Positions 1 through 8,707 of a stretch of 64,000 nucleotides of DNA are shown in pieces; position 1 is the first letter of the stretch; each line of letters starts with the position of its first letter. The stretch comes from Bacillus multifaciens. Lineage in GTDB: Bacteria > Bacillota > Bacilli > Bacillales > Bacillaceae_G. The stretch lies in NCBI RefSeq assembly GCF_030756675.1, contig NZ_JAVBXD010000009.1, forward strand, positions 1 through 64,000, read 5' to 3'. The notes under the pieces are model-generated. The model was not told where the DNA came from, made no database searches, and was given only the letters and a program-made list of their open reading frames with translations. The position numbers and the translations under genes are program-made.

Positions 1-298
1 GTGGCTTCGCTTCTTCCTACGAGGTAAAAAACACCTCTACGTCAGAAGCTCCATCCCCCTCACATTCTGAACGAGCCACTTCCGCATTTCTTTGTTGTCT
101 AGCTCTAGCGGCTAGAATCTCCGGTCGTTTCACCCCCTCGGACGAGGCAAAAAGCGCCTCTCCGCCCTGTGCGTGGGCGTCCTGCGATTCTGAGCGAGCC
201 GCTTCCGCTTTTCTTAAGAAGTTAGGTGGGAGATAAACTGCCCGTAAAAGCCCGATTGGTGAGGGCTGATTAAAGTTTCACTTTATTTTAACGGTGAG
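1..298. repeat. Composite interspersed repeat, cut by the window edge
   Basis: Non-coding, structured repeat family also found at 1601-1876, 54412-54690 and, partly, at 5533-5643, 17526-17578, 56796-57044 and 59393-59483. This copy holds two inner B modules in tandem (GGCTTCGC...GAACGAGCCACTTCC and GGCTAGAATCTCCGG...GAGCGAGCCGCTTCC) and then the right half of the outer A module (AACTGCCCGTAAAAGCCC through GTTTCACTTTAT). No coding capacity is credible. It resembles the bcr-type repeats known from the B. cereus group, but I cannot assign a bcr number. Confidence 0.75.
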
Positions 299-548
299 GA
301 TATGATGTGGCATTGACTTAAATCAAGAGCAGGAAAAAATAGTAACAATAGTTTCCTCAAATAAGCATGTTCCCATTTATGAAAAATTATGCTGTAATAG
401 TGATAGCACAATATTTTACTCTGTTCTATATAAATCCATTTTGATTTCTCGACATATAAATCGATGCTATGCAGAATATAACAGGACCGCTATTAGCCTG
501 CTTCCTTTGTTTTAAAACATCGCACGTGGCAGGAAAAGGCCCTAACCG
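299..548. other. Intergenic, nothing recognised
   Basis: AT-rich stretch between two repeat elements. I see no open frame with a ribosome-binding site and no convincing promoter or hairpin. Confidence 0.5.
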
Positions 549-640
549 CTCCTATGCATGGCTAGACGCTCACGTCCTCCCTAAAAAGAAAGGGGGGTTT
601 TTATGTCGGTTTTTCAATTTATATTTATATAAGTAGTCAA
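549..640. repeat. Repeat C, copy 1
   Basis: About 90 bp starting CCGCTCCTATGC, with an internal C-run/G-run hairpin and ending TCGGTTTTTCAATTT plus TTTATATAT. A second, highly similar copy in the same orientation lies at 24001-24092. Non-coding. Confidence 0.7.
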
Positions 641-658
641 AGAAGTGAGGAATTGAGA

Positions 659-1537
659 TTGAAAAAGTTTAAGAAGTTTTATTTAGAGGTTACAAGTGTA
701 TGTAATCTCGCATGCAGCTTTTGTCCGCCAACAGAACGGCAGAAGCAATTTCTTTCTGTGGAGGATTTTACAAAGCGATTAGATCAAATTAAACCTCACA
801 CAGACTATATTTATTTACATGTAAAAGGTGAGCCGCTGCTTCACCCTAAAATAGGTCAATTGTTAGATATCAGTCATGAAAAAGGATTTAAAGTGAACAT
901 TACAACGAACGGAACATTAATTAATAAAAAGAGAGACAAATTATTAAATAAACCTGCGCTCAGACAGATGAATTTTTCGCTTCATAGCTTTGATGGCCAT
1001 GAAGGTTCGAAAGATAAGGAAGGATACGTACGAAGTATACTTTCTTTTATTAAAGAAGCAACGAGCCAATCAGATTTGATTGTTTCGCTCAGACTATGGA
1101 ATTTAACGCAAGATAATAAGACGAATATTGAAATACAGCGAAACAGAGAGTTGCTAGCAATTATTGAGAAAGAATTTGATTTACCATACAAAATTGAAGA
1201 GAAGGTCACACCAGGAAGTGGCTTAAAAATTGCGGACCGCATTTATATAAACCAAGATTACGAGTTTCAGTGGCCTGCACTGCATGAAGAAGAAGACGAT
1301 GGAAAGGGATTCTGTTATGGCCTTCGCAATCAAGCGGGTATTTTAGCGAACGGAACGGTTATTCCTTGTTGTTTAGATGGTGAGGGCATTATCAACCTTG
1401 GTAATATTAATAATGCCTCATTTTCAGAGATTATCGAAGGAGAACGAGCAACAAACCTAGTAGATGGATTTTCACGAAGAGAAGCAGTAGAGGAATTATG
1501 CAGAAAATGCGGATATCGGAAAAGGTTTGGGAAGTAG
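659..1537 (+). CDS. Radical SAM/SPASM domain protein
   Basis: A protein of about 292 residues with the radical SAM cluster motif CNLACSFC near the N-terminus, which binds a 4Fe-4S cluster and S-adenosylmethionine. The C-terminus is a SPASM-like cysteine region (FCYG, VIPCCLDG, LCRKCGYRK) that would bind auxiliary clusters. Two TTG codons are possible: 653 lies only 2 nt after the GTGAGG ribosome site, while 659 has normal spacing, so I prefer 659. It is monocistronic between repeats. The substrate is unknown; no small precursor gene is visible beside it, so a peptide-maturase role cannot be argued. The family call is firm, the function is not. Confidence 0.85.
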   Translation: MKKFKKFYLEVTSVCNLACSFCPPTERQKQFLSVEDFTKRLDQIKPHTDYIYLHVKGEPLLHPKIGQLLDISHEKGFKVNITTNGTLINKKRDKLLNKPALRQMNFSLHSFDGHEGSKDKEGYVRSILSFIKEATSQSDLIVSLRLWNLTQDNKTNIEIQRNRELLAIIEKEFDLPYKIEEKVTPGSGLKIADRIYINQDYEFQWPALHEEEDDGKGFCYGLRNQAGILANGTVIPCCLDGEGIINLGNINNASFSEIIEGERATNLVDGFSRREAVEELCRKCGYRKRFGK

Positions 1538-1600
1538 GTTAGTACACTTTTATAAAAGGTTTATTCTAAAATATAGAGTACACCTATAGAAATTGAGATT

Positions 1601-1876
1601 TATCCCGCTATTCGTGGGCAGTAAGACCCCCACCTCAAGATTCAGAGAAAGCATTGTCCAGCTCTAGCGGCTAGAATCTTCGGTCGTTTCGCCCCCTCGG
1701 ACGAGGCAAAAAGCACCTCTCCGCCCTGTGCGTGGGCGTCCTGCGATTCTGAGCGAGCCGCTTCCGCTTTTCTTAAGAAGATAGGTGGGGGATAACTGCC
1801 CGTAAAAGCCCGATTGAGCGGGCTTTCCATCAGTGGGAGATGAAAAAATTCTCCACTGATGGAAGTTTCACTTTAT
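1601..1876. repeat. Composite interspersed repeat (A module with nested B module)
   Basis: Full copy: outer A module from TATCCCGCTATTCGTGGG to GTTTCACTTTATA, interrupted by the B module (CAGCTCTAGCGGCTAGAAT to GCCGCTTCCGCTTTTCTT). The A arms can pair (CCCCCACCT with AGGTGGGGG; GGGCAGT with ACTGCCC), which brings the B insertion to the apex of a long stem. Confidence 0.8.
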
Positions 1877-1881
1877 ATAAG

Positions 1882-1916
1882 AAAAGGACTAGGAAATAAT
1901 AATCTTAGTCCTTTTT
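1882..1916 (+). terminator. Hairpin plus T-run
   Basis: AAGGACTA pairs with TAGTCCTT around an AT-rich loop, followed by TTTTTC. Probable Rho-independent terminator downstream of the radical SAM gene. Confidence 0.55.
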
Positions 1917-2057
1917 CTGTACAAACTTTTTTCAATAAGCAATTGTAGGTGATTTACTTCAGTCTGAAGTTGGTAAATATATACTTGTGACGTATTTTTG
2001 AAGAAGTAGAAGAGGATATAGAAAATTGTTAAAATAATAATAAAAAGGATTTTAGAT

Positions 2058-3683
2058 ATGATTCGAAATAAATGGTTATCTAAATTATCATTAAAAAAAA
2101 TGACGACATTATTGGTGTTAATGTCAGTCATCGTTTCGTTAATAGCAAGTGCAACACTTTTACATTTTTATGTGTCGGATCGAGAGAAGGATGTTGTAAA
2201 TGAAAAATTGAAAAATACTGCTAGAGTGGTTGCGAAAGATCCCCGTGTCATAAATGAAGTTGCTAATGATTCATCTAGTCCAGCGATAGAGCGGTATACG
2301 CTGGAAGTGATGGAATCGACAGGTGTTAGCTTTGTAGTTGTGCTTAATAATGAGCTAATTCGAAAATCACATCCAGATAAAAGCGTTATAGGAAAACCTT
2401 TTTCAGATATTGAGGATGCCAAAAAATCATTAAATGGATCTGAGCATTTTTCCAAGCAAGTTGGTGTGTTAGGAGAGGGCACACGTTTCTTTACTCCGAT
2501 TTGGAATGAAAAAGGTCAGCAAGTTGGAATTGTTTGTGTAGGTTTTGTACAGAAAACAATAAATAAAGAAATATGGAATGCACAGAAAAATCTTTATTTG
2601 GGGTTAGGATTTGGCCTTTTTGTAGGAATATTGGGTGCATTGTATTTAGCGGAGCAATTAAAGAAAATATTATTAGGACTCGAACCTATGCAGATTGTGG
2701 CGAATATAAAGGAGCGCGATACGATTATCGATTCTGTAGGTGAAGGAATCATTGCGGTGACTCCAAATCGAAAAATCCTTTTACAAAATTTAAATTTTAC
2801 AGAACTCATAAAGAAGGCTAAGTTTACCGGGGACAATATGAAGGAAGGGTACCTTGATAAAGATATCTTTTCAACGTTTTTTGGAGAAGTATTTACAACA
2901 GGAAAGTCAATTTCCGATCATGTAATTGTCGTGAATCAGTTTGAATTCATCGTTAATATTCAGGTTATCTATATAGAGAAAAAAATTTATGGAGCGGTTG
3001 CAACGTTACGTGATCAATCAGAAATGCAGCAGCTTATTCGGGAACTTAGTGGGACAGAACAATATATTGACGCCTTGCGTGCGCAAAATCATAAATTTAT
3101 GAATCAATTGCATACGATTTTAGGATTGATTGAATTGGAAAAATATCAGGATGTCAATCACTTTATTCGTGTGTTAAATGCTGATTATCACCGCGAGATT
3201 GGGTTTGTAGCTGATAAAATTAAAAGTCCAGCAGTTGCAGGTTTCTTACTCGGAAAAACGAGTGAGTTAAAGGAGCAAGGTGTAACGTTAATAATAGATG
3301 AGGATTCTTATTTTCCAAGTATGAAAATTTGTGAGATGCTTCATGATTTACTATTATCAATGGGGATTTTACTAGATAATGCCAAGGAGGCTATGACGTT
3401 AACATTGATAAAACAAGCGACGATCTTTCTGCACTATGATGAGGAGGAAGAAGTAATTCTAATTGAAGTGAAGGATACAGGAGTAGGCATGAATGAAGCA
3501 TTAATGGAACGGATTTTTGAGAGAGGGTTTTCAACAAAAGGCGGGGCTAGAGGCTATGGATTGGATGCTGTTCAATCAATTGTCAAACAATATAATGGGC
3601 TTGTTGATGTACAATCAGAAGTAGGGAACGGAAGTATTTTTCGAATTGAAGTACCTTATAAACGGAGGAACATAGATGATTAA
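2058..3683 (+). CDS. Sensor histidine kinase, dicarboxylate/malate (DcuS/CitS/MalK) type
   Basis: A 541-residue membrane kinase. Order: TM helix about 17-38, extracytoplasmic sCache-like sensor about 45-175, TM helix about 178-200, cytoplasmic PAS about 215-330, a phosphoacceptor region with the histidine in AQNHKFMNQLHT (about 350), and an ATPase domain with DNAKEAM, DTGVGM and GYGLDAV. This layout is that of kinases sensing C4-dicarboxylates or citrate. The 3' end overlaps the regulator gene by 8 nt, so the two are translationally coupled. Nearby carriers and a 2-hydroxyacid dehydrogenase support a malate/dicarboxylate/lactate signal, but the ligand is inferred. B. subtilis MalK (YufL) is a likely relative. 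AAAAAGGA 9 nt upstream supports the ATG. Confidence 0.85.
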   Translation: MIRNKWLSKLSLKKMTTLLVLMSVIVSLIASATLLHFYVSDREKDVVNEKLKNTARVVAKDPRVINEVANDSSSPAIERYTLEVMESTGVSFVVVLNNELIRKSHPDKSVIGKPFSDIEDAKKSLNGSEHFSKQVGVLGEGTRFFTPIWNEKGQQVGIVCVGFVQKTINKEIWNAQKNLYLGLGFGLFVGILGALYLAEQLKKILLGLEPMQIVANIKERDTIIDSVGEGIIAVTPNRKILLQNLNFTELIKKAKFTGDNMKEGYLDKDIFSTFFGEVFTTGKSISDHVIVVNQFEFIVNIQVIYIEKKIYGAVATLRDQSEMQQLIRELSGTEQYIDALRAQNHKFMNQLHTILGLIELEKYQDVNHFIRVLNADYHREIGFVADKIKSPAVAGFLLGKTSELKEQGVTLIIDEDSYFPSMKICEMLHDLLLSMGILLDNAKEAMTLTLIKQATIFLHYDEEEEVILIEVKDTGVGMNEALMERIFERGFSTKGGARGYGLDAVQSIVKQYNGLVDVQSEVGNGSIFRIEVPYKRRNIDD

Positions 3684-4404
3684 AGTTATCATAGTTGAGG
3701 ATGACCCTATGGTTGCAATGATCAATCGGCAATTTATTGAGCGGTTTGAAGGTTTTCGAATTATCGCTTCTGTCGGCAATATTGGTGAACTATGGAGTGT
3801 AATTAATAAGAATGTACCTGATTTAATCTTACTTGATGTTTATTTGCCAGGAGAAACGGGGATTGATTTTTTACAAATGGTACGTCAAAAGCAGCTTTCT
3901 ATACCAATTATTATGATTACAGCAGCTCATGATATACCTACCATTAAGAAATCACTAGAGTGTGGGGTAATTGATTTCTTAATTAAACCTTTCTCATATG
4001 AAAGGTTTGAACTGGCAATAGAAAATTTTCTCCAATATCATTCACTAACTACTAAGTTAGAAGAAACTGATCAAGATACGTTAGATCAATTATTAATAAA
4101 AGAGAGAGTCCCTTCTCTTGCAAATCCTGCTTGTAAGGAATTGCGTTCAAAAATTCCTAAAGGATTATCCAAAATCACATTAAAAAAAATTCTTCATGTG
4201 CTAGTGGAACAAGAGGGGTATTTTTCAACAGAGGATATTGCGAAAGAAGTTGATTTATCACGGATTTCAACAAAGAAGTATTTGCTGTTTTTAAATGAGA
4301 TCGGTTATTTAAGTGAAGAATTAAAGTATTTAGCAGTTGGACGACCAATTATGGTATTTCATGTTGTCCCTGAGAAAGAGCATTTGATCATGTCTTTTAA
4401 ATAA
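3676..4404 (+). CDS. Response regulator, CitT/DcuR/MalR family
   Basis: A 242-residue regulator. The receiver domain occupies about 1-120, with acidic pocket EDD at 8-10, phosphoacceptor Asp54 (LILLDVYLPGETG), Thr in MITAAH and Lys in LIKPF. The C-terminal half has a helix-turn-helix (STEDIAKEVDLSRISTKKYL) that probably binds DNA. It is cotranscribed with the kinase and is its obvious partner. By analogy with MalR it would activate dicarboxylate uptake genes; the carrier genes at 5638-8532 are natural candidate targets, including the inverted repeat at 6828-6938. Confidence 0.85.
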   Translation: MIKVIIVEDDPMVAMINRQFIERFEGFRIIASVGNIGELWSVINKNVPDLILLDVYLPGETGIDFLQMVRQKQLSIPIIMITAAHDIPTIKKSLECGVIDFLIKPFSYERFELAIENFLQYHSLTTKLEETDQDTLDQLLIKERVPSLANPACKELRSKIPKGLSKITLKKILHVLVEQEGYFSTEDIAKEVDLSRISTKKYLLFLNEIGYLSEELKYLAVGRPIMVFHVVPEKEHLIMSFK

Positions 4405-4414
4405 ATAATTAGGT

Positions 4415-4455
4415 CAAAAAAAGAGTCAAACTTGGTACAGTTTGACTCTTTTTTA
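4415..4455. terminator. Bidirectional terminator
   Basis: AAAAAAGAGTCAAAC pairs perfectly with GTTTGACTCTTTTTT. It lies between the convergent regulator and dehydrogenase genes and has an A-run and a T-run suited to both directions. Confidence 0.9.
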
Positions 4456-4468
4456 TGGCATATAGCAA

Positions 4469-5503
4469 TCAGTTTATAGAAGCAAGTTCTCGTTTTTTCG
4501 GTAAAGGAACAGCATTGGCTGTGTGCTCTTTTGTAATGATGTCATGTAGGTTTTCGAAGCTTGTTTCAATCATATTCGTAAGTGCTTCATCTGTATTAGA
4601 TCCCATATGAGGTGTCACGAGAACACGAGGGTATAGTTCTAGTAGTGCTTGAACGGTTGGATCTAATTTTTTTGTTGTTTTATCAAATTTTTGAAAGAAT
4701 ATTTTTTCTTCATTCTCAAAGACATCTGTTGCAAATCCTTCTAGTTTATGAGATTGCAGGGCATTAAGAATAGCTTCGTTATCTTGCAGTTCACCCCGAG
4801 CGGTGTTAATGAGAATGGCTCCATCTTTCATTTTTGAAATGAATTCAGCATCGATCATTTTATCATTTGTTCCTGGGATATAAGGGACGTGTATACTTAC
4901 GATATCACTTTCTTTTAATAAATCGTCCAATTCCATAAAGGTAACTGTTTGTTTCGCTGCATCACTTTGGAATACATCATATCCAAGCACTTCAGCGCCG
5001 AGCCCTTTAAAAAGTTTTGCTTCCGTTAATCCAATTTTACCAGTACCAATAATACCGACTTTACAGTTTCTAATTTCTTTACTGAACATCGTCCGATCTA
5101 CAGTGAAGTCTTGATTCGCTGTTTTTGTTGTTGTATAAGTCGTATGTCTTAATAATGACATGGCAAGTGTTAAAGATAGTTCTGCAATGGCATTTGGAGA
5201 GTAGGAAGGAACCCTTGCCACGTGCATGTCGTAATCTGCTGCTGCTTGCAAATCAATATGATTAAAGCCAACGGTACGTGTGAATAAATATTTTACACCG
5301 TATTCTTTTAGTTTTTTAATATTTTGTAAATCTGCTACGCAATTTCCTCTTAATAAAACAGCATCCATTCCTCGAGCAGTTTCAATATTGTCGTGTCTAA
5401 GTAAATCTTCAATTAAGCATAGATCGAAATGATACTTATTTAATTGCTGAAAAAACGGTACTTCATTTTCTCTAACTCCGTAACAAGCTACTTTTAATGT
5501 CAT
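4469..5503 (-). CDS. D-isomer-specific 2-hydroxyacid dehydrogenase (D-lactate dehydrogenase-like)
   Basis: A 344-residue NAD-dependent dehydrogenase. The Rossmann motif GTGKIG sits at 153-158 and the catalytic triad is visible: Arg236 (NTARGE), Glu264 (DVFENEE) and His299 (TPHMGS). The long GYDVFQS/FENEEKIFFQ pattern is that of D-lactate dehydrogenases, which interconvert pyruvate and D-lactate; D-2-hydroxyisocaproate or other 2-oxo acids are possible. It is transcribed alone from its own promoter, between the malate-type two-component pair and the AEC carrier. A link to organic-acid metabolism is an inference from this context. Confidence 0.85.
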   Translation of the reverse strand: MTLKVACYGVRENEVPFFQQLNKYHFDLCLIEDLLRHDNIETARGMDAVLLRGNCVADLQNIKKLKEYGVKYLFTRTVGFNHIDLQAAADYDMHVARVPSYSPNAIAELSLTLAMSLLRHTTYTTTKTANQDFTVDRTMFSKEIRNCKVGIIGTGKIGLTEAKLFKGLGAEVLGYDVFQSDAAKQTVTFMELDDLLKESDIVSIHVPYIPGTNDKMIDAEFISKMKDGAILINTARGELQDNEAILNALQSHKLEGFATDVFENEEKIFFQKFDKTTKKLDPTVQALLELYPRVLVTPHMGSNTDEALTNMIETSFENLHDIITKEHTANAVPLPKKRELASIN

Positions 5504-5532
5504 AGTTCATCTCTCCATTGTCATTATAGTTT

Positions 5533-5643
5533 TTTATCCCGCTATTTGTGGGAGTTTTACTGCCCGTAAAAGCCCGATTGGTGAGGGCTAATAATCAGTG
5601 GGGGATGAAGAAAACCCCTACTGATTAAAGTTTCACTTTATCC
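5533..5643. repeat. Short A-module repeat without B insertion
   Basis: Begins TTTATCCCGCTATTTGTGGG, passes directly to ACTGCCCGTAAAAGCCC and ends GTTTCACTTTAT. The B module found inside other copies is absent. Its right end overlaps the 3' end of the AEC carrier gene, whose stop codon TAA lies in the repeat's terminal ATAAAGTGAAAC (read on the minus strand). Confidence 0.75.
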
Positions 5644-6696
5644 AAATATTCCTGTCCCACTTATTAAATTAATGACGATAATCCACACAGGAATCATCAC
5701 AACCGCAAAGATTGTAGAAAGTAAAGATGCATTAGAAGCAAGCAGCGCATCTTTATCAAAACTAATTGCATAGGCAGCTGCTACAGTAGCAGTTGGTGTC
5801 GCCATCATAATGACAACAACTCCCACAGAAATAGCGCTCATCGAAAGAATTCCTGTTAGTGAAAGAATTGCGAGAAATACAATATTGATAATAGGAACTA
5901 ATACAATTTTGTTTATGCTGTAGATGAAAGATGTACGATCTGTAATCGCTGTTTTGAAGTTTACAGCACCGAGTGTTGCTCCAATCGAAAGCCAAGCAAG
6001 TGGTGAAGCCAGTCCTGATAAATAAGTCATCGGTTTATACAACCAAACGGCAGTCCGATCGATTCGTAAAAATGCAACATTTGATACTTTTCCATTAGCA
6101 GCTGTAACGGCCACTTGAGGTAAATATTCTTGGAACATCCAAATGAATAATCCGAGAAAGGTCGCGATGACAATAGGATTAACAAACATTTCTTTTATAT
6201 TTTTTGCTTCCATTTTCAGTCCACTCATCTTGATATAACCATACGAGTATAGAAAAATTCGGTAACCAATATTAAAAATGGAGGCGTATAGGACACCTTT
6301 AGGTCCATATATAGCACCTACAATAGGAATACCAAAGAAAGTTGTTGAACCGAAAATTGTTAAAACACGCAATGTATCTTGCTTGTCACCTTTAAATTTT
6401 AGATACATAGGCTTAGAGACAAAAATTAAAATAATGTAAATAAGTAATCCCCAAATTAAAATGTTCATTCCTTCAGCTAAAGATTCTTGATTAATATCCA
6501 TCATAAAAGATGTGAAGGCCAGAGCAGGTAAAGCAACGGATAATACGACTTTTGATAGCATCTTTCCAACCTGATCATTAAAAATTCCTTTTTTGCGACA
6601 ATAGAAACCTAGCAAAATAATGAAGATTGTTGAAGTAATGGCACTGACAATATTCATATTAGTGACGGTCTTCTGAATAATTTGAAATACATTCAT
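5638..6696 (-). CDS. AEC-family (auxin efflux carrier/malate permease-like) transporter
   Basis: About 352 residues with roughly ten hydrophobic helices in two halves, as in the AEC family. Members in Firmicutes carry malate or related organic acids. An upstream TTG at 6711 overlaps the ribosome site GGAGGA, so the ATG at 6696 is the better start. It diverges from the DASS carrier gene across a regulatory region with a cre-like site. The substrate is inferred only from the family and from the neighbouring malate-type two-component system. The final codons touch a repeat element. Confidence 0.8.
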   Translation of the reverse strand: MNVFQIIQKTVTNMNIVSAITSTIFIILLGFYCRKKGIFNDQVGKMLSKVVLSVALPALAFTSFMMDINQESLAEGMNILIWGLLIYIILIFVSKPMYLKFKGDKQDTLRVLTIFGSTTFFGIPIVGAIYGPKGVLYASIFNIGYRIFLYSYGYIKMSGLKMEAKNIKEMFVNPIVIATFLGLFIWMFQEYLPQVAVTAANGKVSNVAFLRIDRTAVWLYKPMTYLSGLASPLAWLSIGATLGAVNFKTAITDRTSFIYSINKIVLVPIINIVFLAILSLTGILSMSAISVGVVVIMMATPTATVAAAYAISFDKDALLASNASLLSTIFAVVMIPVWIIVINLISGTGIFG

Positions 6697-6827
6697 GGAT
6701 TTTTCCTCCAAATTAATTGATTTGTGAACAAATTCACAAACATGGATAAAATTTTAGCCGGCTATTTCTTACAAGCTCATCATAAGGTTATTTGATTCTT
6801 TTAAAAATAATTTGAAATTAACATAAA

Positions 6828-6938
6828 TTATGTAATTAAAGTAAGTGAAATACTGAGCAAAGTTCGCGTGGTTTTACAGTAATAGAAAATATCGTAATAC
6901 CTTTCGAAAGTTTCAAATCACTTTCGTTAATTACATAA
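6828..6938. promoter_or_regulatory. Spaced inverted repeat between divergent carriers
   Basis: TTATGTAATTAA (6828-6839) and its exact reverse complement TTAATTACATAA (6927-6938) are centred 99 bp apart in the shared upstream region. This is a candidate pair of operator sites for the nearby CitT/MalR-type regulator, possibly with looping. Inference only. Confidence 0.4.
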
Positions 6939-7008
6939 TATATAATTGTGAGAATATTTCGTTTACATTTAAGGCAGAAATAGATATGAACGCTATTTCA
7001 TAATGATT

Positions 7009-7022
7009 TGAAAGCGTTTTCG
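7009..7022. promoter_or_regulatory. CcpA cre-like site
   Basis: TGAAAGCGTTTTCG matches 13 of 14 positions of the Gram-positive cre consensus TGWNANCGNTNWCA; the last base differs. It lies 53 bp upstream of the DASS carrier start, which suggests catabolite repression by CcpA-HPr(Ser-P). Confidence 0.6.
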
Positions 7023-7074
7023 ATGATTTCGTTTGTTTTACGATAGATTGTAATAACAAAAGGAGGGGAATAAA

Positions 7075-8532
7075 TTGGAAAAGAAAAAATTGATATTCAT
7101 TTGCCTCGCATTTGCAGTATTTTTTATGATCGTTTTGCTTCCGACTCCTGATAGTCTTCCAGTTGCAGGACAAAGGGCACTTGCGATATTAGCTTTAGCA
7201 GTTATTCTTTGGGTGACTGAAGCGGTAACGTATCCAGTAAGTGCAGCGATTATTGCTTCATTAATTACGATTTTTATAGGACTTGCACCAACGATTGAAA
7301 ACCCATCGGTAACTTATACGAGTCAAGGTGCATTAAAATTAGCGCTTAGTGGATTTAGCTCTTCGGCTGTTGGACTTGTAGCCGGAGCACTATTCATCGC
7401 TGCCGCTATGGAAATAACAGGTTTGCATAAACGTCTTGCTTTATTCATTATGTCAAAAGTAGGAACAAAAACGAGTAGTTTAGTGTTTGGAACGATTTTA
7501 GTCAGTATTATTCTCGCTTTATTCGTACCAAGTGCAACAGCACGTGCAGGTACAATCATTCCGATTCTAATGGGAATTGTAGCAGCTTTCGGTTTGCCGA
7601 AAACAAGTAGATTATCGGCTTTACTTATGGTAACGGCTGTTCAATCCATTTCTATTTGGAACATTGGGATTAAAACGGCGGCTGCGCAAAACATGGTTGC
7701 TTTAGGGTTTATGGAACAATCATTTGGTTCTAATATTACGTGGGGACAATGGTTGTTATACGCTGGGCCTTGGGCTGTTATCATGTCAGTTTTATTATTC
7801 TTTGTTATGAATAAGCTCATCAAACCTGAGATAGGAGAATTACAAGGTGGAAGAGAGATTATTGGTGCTCAATTAAAGGAATTAGGTGAAATTTCATCAA
7901 AAGAATGGCGATTAATTATTATTTCACTTGTGTTGTTGATCTTATGGGCAACGGAAGGAACTGTTCATCCATTTGATTCTACTACGGTTACCATTGCTGC
8001 TGTTGCAGTTATGTTGTCCCCTGGCATTGGAATCTTTTCGTGGAAAGAAGTTGAAAGTAAAATTCCGTGGGGAACAATTCTCGTATTCGCAATCGGAATT
8101 TCGCTCGGAACACTGTTATTGCAAACGAAAGGTGCATCATGGTTGTCTGAAAAAACATTAGAAGCCTTTGGATTAACTAGTATGCCGTTGGTTTTCATTA
8201 TTATGGTGCTAACTTTATTTAACATATTGATCCATTTAGGTTTTGCAAGTGCAACAAGCTTATCTTCAGCTTTCATTCCAATTGTTATTGCACTTGTGAT
8301 GTCAATGGAGCCAACGTCCTTTCATGGACCAGGGCTTGTATTAATTCAACAATTTGCTGTTAGCTTTGGATTTTTACTACCAGTAAGCGCACCACAAAAT
8401 ATGCTTGCGTATGGAACAGGTGCATTTACAACAAAAGACCTTTTGAAATCTGGTATTCCGATTACTCTCGTAGGTTATATCTTAATTGTCATTTTCAGCT
8501 TAACATACTGGCAATGGGTAGGTTTACTTTAA
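7075..8532 (+). CDS. DASS/SLC13-family anion transporter (divalent anion:Na+ symporter)
   Basis: A 485-residue polytopic membrane protein with the repeated-half architecture of the DASS/SLC13 family. Hallmarks include an early WVTEAVTYP motif, a mid-protein LVPSATARA segment, and a late SASTS-like loop (FASATSLSSAF) followed by SAPQNMLAYG, regions that in relatives form the Na+ and carboxylate sites. Substrates in the family are C4-dicarboxylates, citrate or sulfate; dicarboxylate is most likely here given the malate-type regulators. The TTG start is backed by AAGGAGGGG. It is probably under catabolite control through the upstream cre-like site. Confidence 0.82.
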   Translation: MEKKKLIFICLAFAVFFMIVLLPTPDSLPVAGQRALAILALAVILWVTEAVTYPVSAAIIASLITIFIGLAPTIENPSVTYTSQGALKLALSGFSSSAVGLVAGALFIAAAMEITGLHKRLALFIMSKVGTKTSSLVFGTILVSIILALFVPSATARAGTIIPILMGIVAAFGLPKTSRLSALLMVTAVQSISIWNIGIKTAAAQNMVALGFMEQSFGSNITWGQWLLYAGPWAVIMSVLLFFVMNKLIKPEIGELQGGREIIGAQLKELGEISSKEWRLIIISLVLLILWATEGTVHPFDSTTVTIAAVAVMLSPGIGIFSWKEVESKIPWGTILVFAIGISLGTLLLQTKGASWLSEKTLEAFGLTSMPLVFIIMVLTLFNILIHLGFASATSLSSAFIPIVIALVMSMEPTSFHGPGLVLIQQFAVSFGFLLPVSAPQNMLAYGTGAFTTKDLLKSGIPITLVGYILIVIFSLTYWQWVGLL

Positions 8533-8560
8533 AAGGGATGATCTCTGTATTGTGAACTAC

Positions 8561-8594
8561 CCCCCGAATCTTGGACACGATTCGGGGGTTTTTG
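8561..8594 (+). terminator. Rho-independent terminator
   Basis: CCCCCGAATC pairs with GATTCGGGGG, followed by TTTTTG. It lies 28 bp after the carrier stop codon. Confidence 0.88.
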
Positions 8595-8707
8595 TGTGCC
8601 TTTACATATAACTCCTCGTTTCAGTCGCTATATTTTTTATATTCCTTATAGAATCCTTATAATTGTCATTTATTCTAGACTCATCAAAGACAAGGAGGAA
8701 GTTTAGA

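Noticed and set aside
653-1537. Second RiPP cluster around the first radical SAM gene
   Set aside because: No small precursor-like ORF, RRE-type region or transporter is adjacent, only repeats.
1642-1830. 62-residue minus-strand frame
   Set aside because: It lies entirely in a structured repeat that recurs elsewhere, with no conserved frame between copies.
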